DNA of 64,000 bases from Klebsiella quasivariicola (GCF_002269255.1 NZ_CP022823.1:3162001-3226000); one strand, 5' to 3'; shown: positions 8,356 to 17,407, counted from the first letter of the stretch. The notes: a model not told the origin generated them from the letters alone. Made by a program: numbers and translations.

Positions 8356-9669
8356 TCAGGCGTGAAAAGCAGGCAGCCACTGACGGTTCTCGGCGATCAC
8401 CTCATCCAATGCCAGTTCGAGCTTCTCGCCGCTGACGATCAGTGGATTCAGCATCAGAGCACGCCATGCCGTATGGCGGTTGCCAGTGAGCGCGGCCTCG
8501 ATAGTCAGCCGTTCAAATGATTTCATCAGCTGCAGCAAACGCAGGGTATCTTCCGGGAACGGCGCCACATTGAGAGGCAGCGGACCAGAAGCGGTAATCA
8601 GCGAGCTGACCTCTACCGCGCAGTCATCCGGCAGGCCATTGATAGCGCCGTTATTACGCGTGTTGACGTGCATGATAATCCGCTTGTCGTTGTAGATGGC
8701 ATTCATCAGCTCGCAAGCCGCCTCGGAATAGTACTGGCCGCCGCGGCCTTCCAGCGCCTTGGGCTTAACCGCCAGGTGCGGGTCGCGGTACTGGTCAAAC
8801 AAGGTTTTTTCCAGCTGTTTAACCACTTCGCCACGAGTCCCTTCGCCGCCCGCCTCCGCCAGCTCCTGGCGCAGCAGATCGTCTTTCATGTAGTAATAAC
8901 GCAGATAGGCGCAGGGGATCATGCCTAAGCCTTGCAGCAGATGCGATGGCCAACGGAACGGCGGAATATTGCGTGGCACCAGCGGATCCCGTCCGGCGTT
9001 GATCTCAGCTATCACCTCCGGCAGCCATTCTTTACCTTTGTGCAGGATCTGGCGCACAAAGATAAAGTGGTTCAGGCCGGCGACCTGCATCACCACCTCT
9101 TTTTCGTCGGCGCATTGCAGCAGAGTGGTTACCCCTTTTTGCATAATCACCGGCACATTACACAGGCCGACGGCTTTGATGCGGCTGTGGCGCAGGATCG
9201 CTTCGGTCACCATCCCCGACGGGTTGGTAAAGTTCAGCAGCCAGGCGTCGGGACACAGTCGCTCCATATCGGCAGCGATCTCCAGGGCGATGGGTATGGT
9301 GCGACAGGCGTTGGCGAAGCCCCCAAGTCCGTTGGTCTCCTGGCCGATCAGGCCATACTTGAGGGAGATACGTTCATCGCTGATGCGGGCGTCAAGGCAG
9401 CCAGCGCGAAACTGCGAGCAGACGAAATCGGCATCGCGCAGCGCGCTTTCCCGGTCAAGGGTGGCCACCACCTCGATGGTCAGCCCGGCTTTGGCGATCA
9501 TTCGCCGCGCCAGTCCGGCGATAATCTCGACTTTCTCTTTGCCCTCTTCAATGTCCACCAGCCATAGCGAAGCGACCGGCATCTCGTGATAGCGGTTAAG
9601 CAACCCCTCAATCAGTTCCGGGGTGTAGCTGGAACCACCGCCAATCACCACAATTTTGCGTCCTGACAT
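8356..9669 (-). CDS. GH4 6-phospho-beta-glucosidase
   Basis: This 437-residue glycoside hydrolase family 4 enzyme uses NAD+ and a divalent metal through a redox elimination mechanism on phosphorylated sugars. The N-terminus holds the Rossmann motif VVIGGGSSYTPELIEG (about 7-22). Metal and substrate positions are visible as N149 in NFTNPSG, C170 in GLCNVP and H201 in GLNHF. Length and sequence are closest to 6-phospho-beta-glucosidases such as CelF/ChbF/LicH. No PTS permease gene is next to it, so the sugar it serves must be taken up by a system elsewhere. The start has CGAGG about 6 bases upstream. It is divergent from a LysR regulator, its likely controller. Confidence 0.85.
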   Translation of the reverse strand: MSGRKIVVIGGGSSYTPELIEGLLNRYHEMPVASLWLVDIEEGKEKVEIIAGLARRMIAKAGLTIEVVATLDRESALRDADFVCSQFRAGCLDARISDERISLKYGLIGQETNGLGGFANACRTIPIALEIAADMERLCPDAWLLNFTNPSGMVTEAILRHSRIKAVGLCNVPVIMQKGVTTLLQCADEKEVVMQVAGLNHFIFVRQILHKGKEWLPEVIAEINAGRDPLVPRNIPPFRWPSHLLQGLGMIPCAYLRYYYMKDDLLRQELAEAGGEGTRGEVVKQLEKTLFDQYRDPHLAVKPKALEGRGGQYYSEAACELMNAIYNDKRIIMHVNTRNNGAINGLPDDCAVEVSSLITASGPLPLNVAPFPEDTLRLLQLMKSFERLTIEAALTGNRHTAWRALMLNPLIVSGEKLELALDEVIAENRQWLPAFHA

Positions 9670-9744
9670 GGTATACCTCGGTTTAGTTACGATATAACTA
9701 TTTAAAACCGGCCAAACTGGCGTAACAAACGAATTAAATCCGCC

Positions 9745-9769
9745 TATGCATGAACCCAGTTAATGCATA
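9745..9769. promoter_or_regulatory. Palindromic LysR-type site between GH4 and LysR genes
   Basis: TATGCAT-N11-ATGCATA is a perfect 7-bp inverted repeat containing the T-N11-A core of LysR-type operators. It ends 13 bases before the GTG start of the LysR gene in the 113-bp divergent spacer, as expected for an autoregulatory site also controlling the GH4 gene. Confidence 0.6.
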
Positions 9770-9782
9770 AGGGAGACAACTT

Positions 9783-10682
9783 GTGCTTGAACAACAAAGC
9801 ATCCTTGCACTGCTGCAGACCTTTGAGGTGACCGCCCGCCATCTGAGCTTTACTCTCGCCGCGCATGAAATGAACCTGACTCAAGGGGCCGTCAGCCACC
9901 GGATCCGCAGGCTGGAGATGCATATCGGGTTTCGCCTGTTTATTCGGCTGACGCGTAAACTGGCGCTGACGGAAGAAGGCAAGCGGCTGCTGGCGACGCT
10001 AAGCCATTCGCTGCGAGCGATTAACGATGAAATTGAGGATATTCGCGATCAGGATCTGCGCGGCACACTGCATATTGGTATTGCGCCGACGCTGGCCCAT
10101 CTGTGGCTAATGCCGCGCCTGCCGCGCTTTCAGGCGCAATGGCCGGGACTGAATCTGCAGTTTCGCGTGCGCGCCGGGGTGATGGATTTTAACGAGGAAC
10201 GGGTGGATCTGGCAATTTACTACGGCGCTACGCGCTATCCCGATCTTTATCAACAGCGGCTGATGGCGGAAAGTTTGCTCCCGGTCTGCTCCCCGCGTTA
10301 TCGCCAGCAGTATCGTCCGCTGAGCGACGGCGACCCGGCGGCGATCGTCTGGATCCATGCGTGCGAATCCACCGACGTACAGGATCAGTTTGCGGAATGG
10401 CGCCTGTGGTGCCAGCACAGCGGACAAGCGTTACCTTTTGACGGCCGGTATTACGCGGTGAATAACCACTCGCTGGCCATCGAGATGGCGCTCAATGGAC
10501 TCGGCGTGGTGATGGGGCGCAAAACGCTGATCCAGCCGCTGCTCGACGCCGGCAGGCTGGTGGCCTTGTCTGAAAATGAAGCGCCCTCGCCCTTTGGCTA
10601 TGACCTGATTTGTCCCCAGGAGAACCGCTCACGCCCGCGCTTTCGCGCCTTCAGCGAGTGGCTGGCGGCGGAATGCGCCTAA
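9783..10682 (+). CDS. LysR-type regulator, DsdC/GcvA-like
   Basis: This 299-residue protein has an N-terminal winged helix-turn-helix (about 9-68, FTLAAHEMNLTQGAVSHRIRRLE) and a periplasmic-binding-like effector domain. It ends with a GLGVVMGRK loop typical of the DsdC/GcvA branch. The start is GTG with GGGAG 7-8 bases upstream. It is divergent from the GH4 gene and a LysR-type palindrome lies between them, so it probably senses a sugar-related signal and controls that gene. The effector is unknown. Confidence 0.82.
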   Translation: MLEQQSILALLQTFEVTARHLSFTLAAHEMNLTQGAVSHRIRRLEMHIGFRLFIRLTRKLALTEEGKRLLATLSHSLRAINDEIEDIRDQDLRGTLHIGIAPTLAHLWLMPRLPRFQAQWPGLNLQFRVRAGVMDFNEERVDLAIYYGATRYPDLYQQRLMAESLLPVCSPRYRQQYRPLSDGDPAAIVWIHACESTDVQDQFAEWRLWCQHSGQALPFDGRYYAVNNHSLAIEMALNGLGVVMGRKTLIQPLLDAGRLVALSENEAPSPFGYDLICPQENRSRPRFRAFSEWLAAECA

Positions 10683-10721
10683 TCGAATATTGCCAGGATG
10701 CGCGAGCCATGGCTCGACGTC

Positions 10722-10753
10722 GTAGGCCGGGCAAAGCGAAGCCGCCGCCCGGC
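10722..10753. repeat. REP-like extragenic palindrome
   Basis: GTAGGCCGGGC, a short AAAGCGAAGCCG centre and GCCCGGC form an imperfect GC-rich hairpin in the convergent space between the LysR gene and ycjF. The GTAGGCCGGGC head is typical of enterobacterial REP elements. Confidence 0.7.
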
Positions 10754-10771
10754 AATGTCTCTGAGCGGAAG

Positions 10772-11833
10772 TTACTTCTCCGGACGGGTTTTGCTTTTCT
10801 GCAGGGTCTCTTTCAACTGCCCAATCAGCTCGCGACGAAAATCGCCCAACCGCGGTTTATCATCGGCGATCCACGGCAGCGGGCGGCACAGCTCCATCGC
10901 CTTGATCCCCAGACGGGCGGTCAGCAGACCGGCGCCAATGCCCTGCGCGGCGCGCGCCGACAGCCGGGCCGCCAGATCCTGCGACATCCAGTCCATTCCC
11001 ACCTCACGCACCAGTTCGCTGGCGCCGGCGAAAGCGATATTGAGCAACACCAGGCGAAACAGTCGCAGACGGCTGTAATACCCGAGCTCAATGCCGTACA
11101 GCGTGGCAATCCGGTTGATCAGCCGCAGATTACGCCAGGCGATAAACGCCATATCCACCAGCGCCAGCGGACTGACGGCAATCATCAGCGTCGACTCCGC
11201 CGCCGAACGGCTGATTTCCCGCCGCGCCTGGGCATCGAGCACCGGTTGCACCAGCTGGGCATAAAGACTCACCACTTCGCGATCGCTTTGTGTTTCGTGG
11301 ATCGCGGCATACCAGCGCTGCAGCGCCGGATGTGACTGATCCAGACCTGCCTGCTGCGCCAGCTTCTCACAAAAGGCTTTGGCTTTACCGACCGCGTGGC
11401 TGTGCAGCATATCGCGCGCTTCATCGCGTTCGTGATCGCGCTGGCGCAGGCGCCACAGGCGGCGCCACTCGGTGGCCACTGAGCCGACGCCGGCCCCGAC
11501 GATCAGCGCCCCGGCCGCACAGCCGCCCAGCGCAATCCAGTCCTGGGTCTGCCAGGCGTTGGCCGTCCACTGCACCCCTTGCGCCACGACGCTGACGCCG
11601 AAGATCGCCAGTCCGGCGCTGACCATCCGCCGCCACAGGCTGCGTTTGGGTCGCAGGACCGACTCCACCACCGCTTCCGCCGCCCCCTCTTCCTCTTCTC
11701 CTGCCACCAGACGGGCCGGCGCGAAGTTGTCCGCCTCAAGAGTGTCAAAGGCGCGGGCGCTTTTCAGCGGCGGAATTTTTTCCGCTTGCAGCGGGCCATC
11801 AAAATCAATCCGCGGTTTTAACGGTTCGCTCAT
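10772..11833 (-). CDS. ycjF: Inner-membrane protein YcjF (UPF0283)
   Basis: This 353-residue protein has the same length as E. coli YcjF. The N-terminal third is soluble (MSEPLKPRIDFDGPLQ). Two hydrophobic spans follow at about 69-90 and 98-120, then a long helical C-terminal domain with GLDQSHPALQRWYAAI. The molecular function is not known. The ATG overlaps the ycjX stop in ATGA on the minus strand, so the two are translationally coupled. In E. coli ycjXF belongs to the PspF/sigma-54 regulon, and the position directly after pspABCD here fits that. Confidence 0.93.
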   Translation of the reverse strand: MSEPLKPRIDFDGPLQAEKIPPLKSARAFDTLEADNFAPARLVAGEEEEGAAEAVVESVLRPKRSLWRRMVSAGLAIFGVSVVAQGVQWTANAWQTQDWIALGGCAAGALIVGAGVGSVATEWRRLWRLRQRDHERDEARDMLHSHAVGKAKAFCEKLAQQAGLDQSHPALQRWYAAIHETQSDREVVSLYAQLVQPVLDAQARREISRSAAESTLMIAVSPLALVDMAFIAWRNLRLINRIATLYGIELGYYSRLRLFRLVLLNIAFAGASELVREVGMDWMSQDLAARLSARAAQGIGAGLLTARLGIKAMELCRPLPWIADDKPRLGDFRRELIGQLKETLQKSKTRPEK

Positions 11834-13227
11834 CGCAGTTTATCTCCAATCAAAAATTCCAGCGCCGCGTCGAGGCGAATGTGCGGCAAAGGCCGATCGA
11901 CATCCATGACCTGCGGACGAAAGTTTTCAAACTGAAATCCCTGCTGCTGCCAGAAGGCCTGGCCCGGCAGGCGCGCTGGCACCTCGCCAGGATAGATGGT
12001 CAACGGCTGGCCATCACTCAGGCGATTGCCGCGCAGGGCGGGGATTTTCTCACCGTTCACCTCAATAAGCCCGCTCTGGGTCGCCTGAATGGACGCCAGC
12101 CCCAGGCAATCCATACTGATCCCCTCGAAAGCGGCGTTTTGCCACGCGTCCTGAATCAGCTGTTGCAGAAGCGACACCATATTGCTGTGCTGATCCACCG
12201 TGACGTGGTCGGCTTTGGTGGCGGCAAACAACAGCTTGTCGATGACCGGCGAAAACAACCGGCGGAACAGAGTGCGCTGTCCGTAATGGAAACTTTGCAT
12301 TAGCTGGGTCAGCGCCAGGCGCATATCGTTAAACGCCTGCGGCCCGCTGTTGAGCGGCTGCAGGCAATCCACCAGCACGATTTGCCGGTCGAAGCGCAGG
12401 AAGTGCTCTTTGTAGAACCCCTTCACCACCCTATCGCAGTAGTACTTATAGCGTTCGCGCAGCATACCGGCATTGCTGTGTTTATCGGCCTGGGCCAGCC
12501 TGGCTTCGCCGACGGCGTCGACGTCAGGCCATGGGAAAAACTGCAGCGCCGGCGCACCCGCCATTTCTCCGGGCAGGACAAAGCGCCCGGGCTGAATAAA
12601 GTGCAGTCCTTCGCGCTTACAGGCGTGCAGATAGTCCGTCCAGGCGGCAGCGATATCTGCCAGCCGGGCCTCGTCGGCGGGCGCCAGCGGATCCAGCCCC
12701 GCACACAGCTGCCGCCAGCGGGCCGACCACTCCGCGCGCTGTCCCTGCAGGAGACCGGTCATCTGTCGCGACCAGCTCAGATAGTCCTGCGCCAGCATCG
12801 GCAGATCGAGCAGCCACTCGCCCGGATAGTCGACGATCTCCAGATACAGCGTGGAGGTATCTTTAAAATGGCGCAGCAGGGAGTCATTGGAACGGTAGCG
12901 CAGCGCGAGACGGATCTCGCTCACCCCGCGCGTTGGGGTCGGCCAGGTCGGCGGCTGGCCGTACAACTGGGCCAGCCCTTCATCGTAAGTGAATCGTGGG
13001 ATACCGAAATCACGCTGCGGCACGCGCTTGACGCCGAGCAGCCGCTCTTCGCGCGCGGCGCTCAGCAGCGGCAGGCGGGCGCCGGTATGGATATTCAACA
13101 GTTGATTGACCAGCGCGGTGATAAACGCCGTTTTACCGCTGCGGCTCAGGCCGGTCACCGCCAGACGTAAATGCCGGTCAACCCCGCGGTTAACCAGCGC
13201 ATTCAATTCAGTTTTCAGTCGCTTCAT
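11830..13227 (-). CDS. ycjX: Putative P-loop GTPase YcjX (DUF463)
   Basis: This 465-residue P-loop protein has Walker A GLSRSGKT at 26-33 and a switch-like segment LEIVDYPGEWLLDLP. A structure of a Shewanella homologue shows a GTPase-like fold; the cellular role in phage-shock/envelope stress is unclear. It lies 102 bases after pspD on the same strand and is coupled to ycjF by a 4-base overlap, so it is probably read through from the psp promoter. In E. coli pspE and the ycjM-ycjW sugar cluster lie in this gap; both are missing here. Confidence 0.92.
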   Translation of the reverse strand: MKRLKTELNALVNRGVDRHLRLAVTGLSRSGKTAFITALVNQLLNIHTGARLPLLSAAREERLLGVKRVPQRDFGIPRFTYDEGLAQLYGQPPTWPTPTRGVSEIRLALRYRSNDSLLRHFKDTSTLYLEIVDYPGEWLLDLPMLAQDYLSWSRQMTGLLQGQRAEWSARWRQLCAGLDPLAPADEARLADIAAAWTDYLHACKREGLHFIQPGRFVLPGEMAGAPALQFFPWPDVDAVGEARLAQADKHSNAGMLRERYKYYCDRVVKGFYKEHFLRFDRQIVLVDCLQPLNSGPQAFNDMRLALTQLMQSFHYGQRTLFRRLFSPVIDKLLFAATKADHVTVDQHSNMVSLLQQLIQDAWQNAAFEGISMDCLGLASIQATQSGLIEVNGEKIPALRGNRLSDGQPLTIYPGEVPARLPGQAFWQQQGFQFENFRPQVMDVDRPLPHIRLDAALEFLIGDKLR

Positions 13228-13329
13228 CGCCAGTCCATTATGCCCTGAAGGTGGTTCTCGTTATCATAAGCTATCTGCCGGGGATAAGCAGGGCTACGTT
13301 CATCCCTGGGGGATGTCCCCACGACGGCA

Positions 13330-13548
13330 TTATTTCATCCCGCGCGTGACCCGGTTGGCCAGCCGGCTGAGCAGCGGCTCCAGCGCCACCGCCAGCAGCA
13401 TTTTCAGCGGCCGCCGCGCGACCGATTTGACCGCCCAGCCGGCAACGCCCGCCGGGCCATAACGCAGCGCGGTCAGCAGCGCCAGCTTACCGACGATTTT
13501 CAGACCGGGTTTCACCTGCTGCCCGGCGCGTTGCCATTTGCTATTCAT
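13330..13548 (-). CDS. pspD: Phage shock protein D
   Basis: This is a 72-residue protein from the ATG at 13548, which has GAGG 6-8 bases upstream and gives MNSKWQRAGQQVKPGLK as in E. coli. An in-frame GTG lies 12 bases earlier but has no ribosome site. The central segment LLTALRYGPAGVAGWAVKSVARRPLKMLLAVALEPLL is amphipathic/hydrophobic (about 24-60), consistent with a peripheral inner-membrane protein. Its role in the psp response is poorly defined. Confidence 0.92.
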   Translation of the reverse strand: MNSKWQRAGQQVKPGLKIVGKLALLTALRYGPAGVAGWAVKSVARRPLKMLLAVALEPLLSRLANRVTRGMK

Positions 13549-13575
13549 GGGTTGCCTCACTCGTTAAAACAGGAT

Positions 13576-13935
13576 TTACAGCTGGCGAAAGCGGCTGCGC
13601 AGCGTAAAGGTGTCGGAGGTCACATACCGCTCCATTTCACGCAGACGCTGTTCGCCGGAGGCCAGTTCGGCATCCACGGCGGCCAGCAGGTCGCCATTAC
13701 TCGGCGCTTTGTGGCCGTACAGCTCGCTGTCCGGTATCGGGTCCAGGGCAAAGGTCAAAATGACGTAGGCCACGAGGACAAAGAAAAACAGGCCAAAAAC
13801 CATCGCCAGCACGGTAATCAGGCGCACCAGCTTCACCGGGACATCAAGATGCTGAGCAATGCCCGCGCAGACGCCCTTCACCATCCCGCGCTGCGGGATA
13901 CGCCACAGTTTTTTATTCAGATCCAGTCCAGCCAT
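13576..13935 (-). CDS. pspC: Phage shock protein C, inner-membrane sensor
   Basis: This 119-residue PspC-domain protein is the same length as in E. coli. The N-terminal part KLWRIPQRGMVKGVCAGIAQHLDV is the PspC signature. A membrane span follows at about 38-62, and the C-terminal half is soluble (ELASGEQRLREMERYVTSD). With PspB it senses envelope stress and draws PspA away from PspF. The start overlaps the pspB stop by one base, suggesting coupled translation. Confidence 0.95.
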   Translation of the reverse strand: MAGLDLNKKLWRIPQRGMVKGVCAGIAQHLDVPVKLVRLITVLAMVFGLFFFVLVAYVILTFALDPIPDSELYGHKAPSNGDLLAAVDAELASGEQRLREMERYVTSDTFTLRSRFRQL

Positions 13936-14159
13936 TATTTGTCTCTCCAGTTCGGATGTTCGGCATCCAGGATCGCTTCCAGCGCCTGAATGCGCTCGCG
14001 CATCCGCTTCGCATCATCAGTCAGCTGCAGCAGCCGCTGCTGCTCATTTTGCGTCAGGCTGCCGTTGGCGCCGCGATTGTTGTAGTGCAGCCACAGCCAG
14101 ACCGGCAGAACAAACAGCACAAACAGCGTCAGCGGAATGGCGAGAAAAAGCATGCTCAT
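13935..14159 (-). CDS. pspB: Phage shock protein B
   Basis: This 74-residue protein has a single N-terminal span (MLFLAIPLTLFVLFVLPVWL) and a cytoplasmic helical tail (LTQNEQQRLLQLTDDAKRM) likely to form a coiled coil. It forms the inner-membrane sensor pair with PspC. Length and sequence equal the E. coli protein. It lies 55 bases downstream of pspA. Confidence 0.95.
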   Translation of the reverse strand: MSMLFLAIPLTLFVLFVLPVWLWLHYNNRGANGSLTQNEQQRLLQLTDDAKRMRERIQALEAILDAEHPNWRDK

Positions 14160-14214
14160 GTGTACTCCTTACAGGGGGTGAGCCGCGGCGCAACGCCGCG
14201 CCGCGCAATCGTAC

Positions 14215-14883
14215 TTACTGGTTGGACTGATTCATTTTGGCTTTCAACGCCGCCAGCTGCTCGCTGATTTCGTCGTCTGCTTTCAGTTCGGCAAACTGCT
14301 GATCCAGCGTCTGCTGCTTGCCAAAGCGGTGGCTCTCCGCTTCCGCTTCCATCTGATCGATGCGACGCTCAAAGGATTCAAAGCGAGCCATCGCCTCATC
14401 CAGTTTACCGCTGTCCAGCTGGCGACGCACATCGCGGGACGAGCTCGCCGCCTGATGGCGCAGCGCCAGCGCCTGCTGACGGGCGCGGGTTTCGCTGAGT
14501 TTGTTCTCCAGCTCGCCAATCTCTTTTTTCATGCGCGCCAGCGTTTCATCCACCAGCTGCACTTCGTGGTCCAGCTGAGCGATCAGGTCGGTCAGTTTCT
14601 GTTTTTCGATCAGCGCCGCCCGGGCCAGATCCTCTTTCTCTTTACGCAGCGCCAGCTCGGCTTTTTCCTGCCATTCCGCCTGCTGGGCAATTGCCTGCTC
14701 AATACGACGGGACAGCTGTTTCTTTTCCGCCAGCGCGCGGGCCGACGTCGAACGCACCTCCACCAGCGTGTCTTCCATCTCCTGGATCATCAGACGCACC
14801 AGCTTTTGCGGGTCCTCGGCTTTCTCCAGCAGGGAGTTGATGTTGGCGTTCACGATGTCGGCAAAACGAGAAAAAATACCCAT
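14215..14883 (-). CDS. pspA: Phage shock protein A
   Basis: The start at 14883 (MGIFSRFADIVNANINSLL) has GAGG 9 bases upstream and gives 222 residues as in E. coli; an upstream in-frame ATG would add five. PspA is a coiled-coil ESCRT-III-like protein. It binds PspF in unstressed cells and blocks activation, and forms scaffolds on damaged inner membrane under stress. Residues 1-24 form the amphipathic membrane-binding helix; the rest is heptad-rich helix. The gene is driven by the sigma-54 promoter at 14935-14951. Confidence 0.96.
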   Translation of the reverse strand: MGIFSRFADIVNANINSLLEKAEDPQKLVRLMIQEMEDTLVEVRSTSARALAEKKQLSRRIEQAIAQQAEWQEKAELALRKEKEDLARAALIEKQKLTDLIAQLDHEVQLVDETLARMKKEIGELENKLSETRARQQALALRHQAASSSRDVRRQLDSGKLDEAMARFESFERRIDQMEAEAESHRFGKQQTLDQQFAELKADDEISEQLAALKAKMNQSNQ

Positions 14884-14934
14884 AATTTCAATCCTCATAG
14901 TTCTGGTTTCAGGTATTCACCTGTGGCTTAGCTA

Positions 14935-14951
14935 ATACAAATGGCGTGCCA
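14935..14951 (-). promoter_or_regulatory. Sigma-54 promoter of pspABCD
   Basis: On the minus strand TGGCACGCCATTTGTAT matches the sigma-54 consensus TGGCAC-N5-TTGCA with exact spacing: TGGCAC at 14951-14946 and TTGTA at 14940-14936. It lies about 50 bases before pspA, and the PspF gene is divergent just upstream, matching the E. coli layout. Confidence 0.92.
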
Positions 14952-15050
14952 ACTTTTTATCTTATTGATTTTAAACAACGTGGTTGCGAACTGCGCAGCG
15001 CATTGCTACAGTCACCTGGTTAATCACACTACTTAATGGCGAAATTCATC

Positions 15051-16025
15051 ATGGCGCAGTACAAGGATAATCTGCTGGGCGAGGCCAATAGCTTTCTCGA
15101 GGTGCTGGAACAGGTTTCCCGGCTGGCCCCGCTGGATAAACCGGTGCTGGTCATCGGCGAGCGCGGTACCGGGAAAGAGCTTATCGCTAACCGTCTGCAC
15201 TACCTCTCCAGCCGCTGGCAGGGGCCGTTTATCTCGCTGAACTGCGCGGCGCTGAACGACAATTTGCTCGATTCGGAGCTGTTCGGCCACGAAGCCGGGG
15301 CCTTCACCGGGGCCAGCAAGCGCCATCCCGGGCGCTTCGAGCGCGCCGACGGCGGGACGCTGTTTCTTGATGAGCTGGCGACGGCGCCGATGCTGGTACA
15401 GGAGAAGCTGTTAAGAGTGATTGAATATGGTGAGCTGGAGCGTGTAGGCGGTAGCCAGCCGCTGCAGGTCAACGTCCGGCTAGTGTGCGCCACCAACGCT
15501 GACCTGCCGCGGATGGTGGAGGAAGGCCATTTTCGCGCCGACCTGCTCGATCGCCTCGCCTTCGACGTGGTGCAGCTCCCCCCGCTGCGCGAACGGCAGA
15601 GCGACATCATGCTGCTCGCCAACCAGTTCGCCATTCAGATGTGCCGCGAACTTGGTCTGCCGCTGTTTCCCGGCTTCAGCGAACGGGCGACCGCAACGCT
15701 GCTTGGCTACCGCTGGCCGGGGAATATTCGCGAACTGAAGAACGTCGTTGAACGCTCAGTGTATCGCCACGGCGACAGCGAGCATGAGCTGGACGCCATT
15801 ATTATTAACCCTTTTCGCCAGACCACCGTCTCCCCGCCGGAAGCCGCGTCCGGCGATGAGCTGCCCGCCCTGCCGCTGGATCTGCGTGATTTTCAGCTCC
15901 AGCAGGAAAAACGCCTGCTCCAGCGGAGTCTGGAGCAGGCGAAGTATCATCAGAAGCAGGCGGCGACGCTGCTGGGGTTAACCTATCACCAGCTCCGCGC
16001 CCTGCTGAAAAAGCATCAGCTGTGA
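15051..16025 (+). CDS. pspF: Sigma-54 activator PspF
   Basis: From the ATG at 15051 (MAQYKDNLLGEANSFLEVL) it has 325 residues as in E. coli; an in-frame ATG at 15036 is an alternative. It is a bacterial enhancer-binding protein without a receiver domain. Walker A is GERGTGKE at 36-43, the sigma-54 contact loop GAFTGA is at 83-88, Walker B is GGTLFLDE at 101-108, and a C-terminal Fis-type helix-turn-helix is present (AATLLGLTYHQLRALLKK). It activates the divergent psp operon and is inhibited by PspA. It overlaps the convergent MFS gene by 10 bases. Confidence 0.95.
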   Translation: MAQYKDNLLGEANSFLEVLEQVSRLAPLDKPVLVIGERGTGKELIANRLHYLSSRWQGPFISLNCAALNDNLLDSELFGHEAGAFTGASKRHPGRFERADGGTLFLDELATAPMLVQEKLLRVIEYGELERVGGSQPLQVNVRLVCATNADLPRMVEEGHFRADLLDRLAFDVVQLPPLRERQSDIMLLANQFAIQMCRELGLPLFPGFSERATATLLGYRWPGNIRELKNVVERSVYRHGDSEHELDAIIINPFRQTTVSPPEAASGDELPALPLDLRDFQLQQEKRLLQRSLEQAKYHQKQAATLLGLTYHQLRALLKKHQL

Positions 16026-17407
16026 GAGGCGCGCGGCAGCAGCAGCGCGCTCACCGCCATCGCCCCCAGACATAAGGCGGCGTTAAACCACAGGGCATAC
16101 TGGGCGGCATGGGCCATGCCCAGTGGTAAAAACAGCGCAAAAAGTGACGCCGTCACGGCGATACCCATCGCCCCGCCCAGCGAGCTGCCCATCTTGTAGA
16201 TCCCTGAAGCGACGCCGATTTTGTTCTCCGGCGCGTTGGCTACCACCGTATCCGTTGACGGCGTGGCGTAGCAGCCCAGCCCGAGGCCAAACAGCACATT
16301 GCTGCCGAACACCACCCCGATATACAGCGCCTTATCAAGAAAAGTACAGGATATCAGCGCGATGGCGATGGCGGTCAGCACCGGCCCGGCCATCATCGGC
16401 AGCCTGGCGCCATAGCGCTGCAGCAGCTTCTCGCCGACCCGGATCATCGCCAGGACGGTCACCAGATAGCCGAGGGTCATCATCCCGCTCTCCAGCGGCG
16501 TCAGGTGGTGCCCCTGCTGCAGCCAGATGCTGGCGATCATCATCGTGCCAATCGCCCCGTTGAGCAGAAAGTTCGACAGCACTGCCGCGCCGTAGGCCCG
16601 GTTACGAAACAGCGCAAAATCAATCAGCGCCGCCTCGCCTTTGCGCAAACCGCTACGGATAAATACCGCACCGGCCGCCAGCGCCCCGACCAGCATGGTC
16701 AACGACAGCGGGCTGCTCCAGCCCCAACCGTGGCCCTTGCTGATAAACAAATTCACCAGCACCAGGGCGGCAATCAGGCTCAACAGACCGCCAACGTCCA
16801 GCTTATGCTGACTGGCGCTGGCGCTACGGCTCTCCGGCGTACCGCGCAGCAAAAACAGCGCCAGCAGGGCAACGGCGATGGAGAAGACGAAGATCCAGCG
16901 CCAGCCGAGCCCGGTGGCGATGGCCCCGCCAACGAAGGAACAGAGACCGCTGCCGCCCCACGAGCCGATGACCCAGAAGCTGACCGCCCGCTGCCGCGCA
17001 CGCCCTTCGTACCAGGTCTTAATCAGCGCCAGCGTCGCTGGCATAATGCAGGCCGCCGACAGCCCCTGCAGCACCCGGCCGGCCAGAAACAGCCCCGGCC
17101 CCTGGGCCAGTACCAGCATGGCGCTGCCGACAATACTCAGCCCCAGCCCGAGGGTGGTCATCCGCATGCGGCCAAATTTGTCCGCCAGGCCGCCGCTGGC
17201 AACCACGAAACAGCCGCTGAACAGCGCGCTGAGGCTGACGGCCAGGGTTAAGGTTTCAAGGGAAATATCAAGACTGCTTTTCATCGCCGGCACCACGTTA
17301 ATCACCGACTGGGCAAACAGCCAGAAGGTTAAAACGCTTAACACAATCCCCACCAGCAGGCGATCGTTGCCGACAAACGGGGTGTCGCTTATTGTGACAG
17401 TGCTCAT
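16016..17407 (-). CDS. MFS transporter, drug:H+ antiporter type
   Basis: This 463-residue major facilitator has 12-14 predicted spans. MFS motif A is seen as GGLADKFGRMR at 72-82. A motif-C-like glycine run follows in span 5 (GSWGGSGLCSFVGGAIATGLGWRWIF), typical of DHA2-type exporters such as the SmvA/QacA branch. The substrate is unknown. It starts 25 bases after the M20 amidohydrolase stop with a strong GGGAGGG site, so the two form a likely operon and the transporter may carry the hydrolase's substrate or product. In E. coli the puu putrescine genes lie at this point beside pspF. Confidence 0.82.
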   Translation of the reverse strand: MSTVTISDTPFVGNDRLLVGIVLSVLTFWLFAQSVINVVPAMKSSLDISLETLTLAVSLSALFSGCFVVASGGLADKFGRMRMTTLGLGLSIVGSAMLVLAQGPGLFLAGRVLQGLSAACIMPATLALIKTWYEGRARQRAVSFWVIGSWGGSGLCSFVGGAIATGLGWRWIFVFSIAVALLALFLLRGTPESRSASASQHKLDVGGLLSLIAALVLVNLFISKGHGWGWSSPLSLTMLVGALAAGAVFIRSGLRKGEAALIDFALFRNRAYGAAVLSNFLLNGAIGTMMIASIWLQQGHHLTPLESGMMTLGYLVTVLAMIRVGEKLLQRYGARLPMMAGPVLTAIAIALISCTFLDKALYIGVVFGSNVLFGLGLGCYATPSTDTVVANAPENKIGVASGIYKMGSSLGGAMGIAVTASLFALFLPLGMAHAAQYALWFNAALCLGAMAVSALLLPRASHS

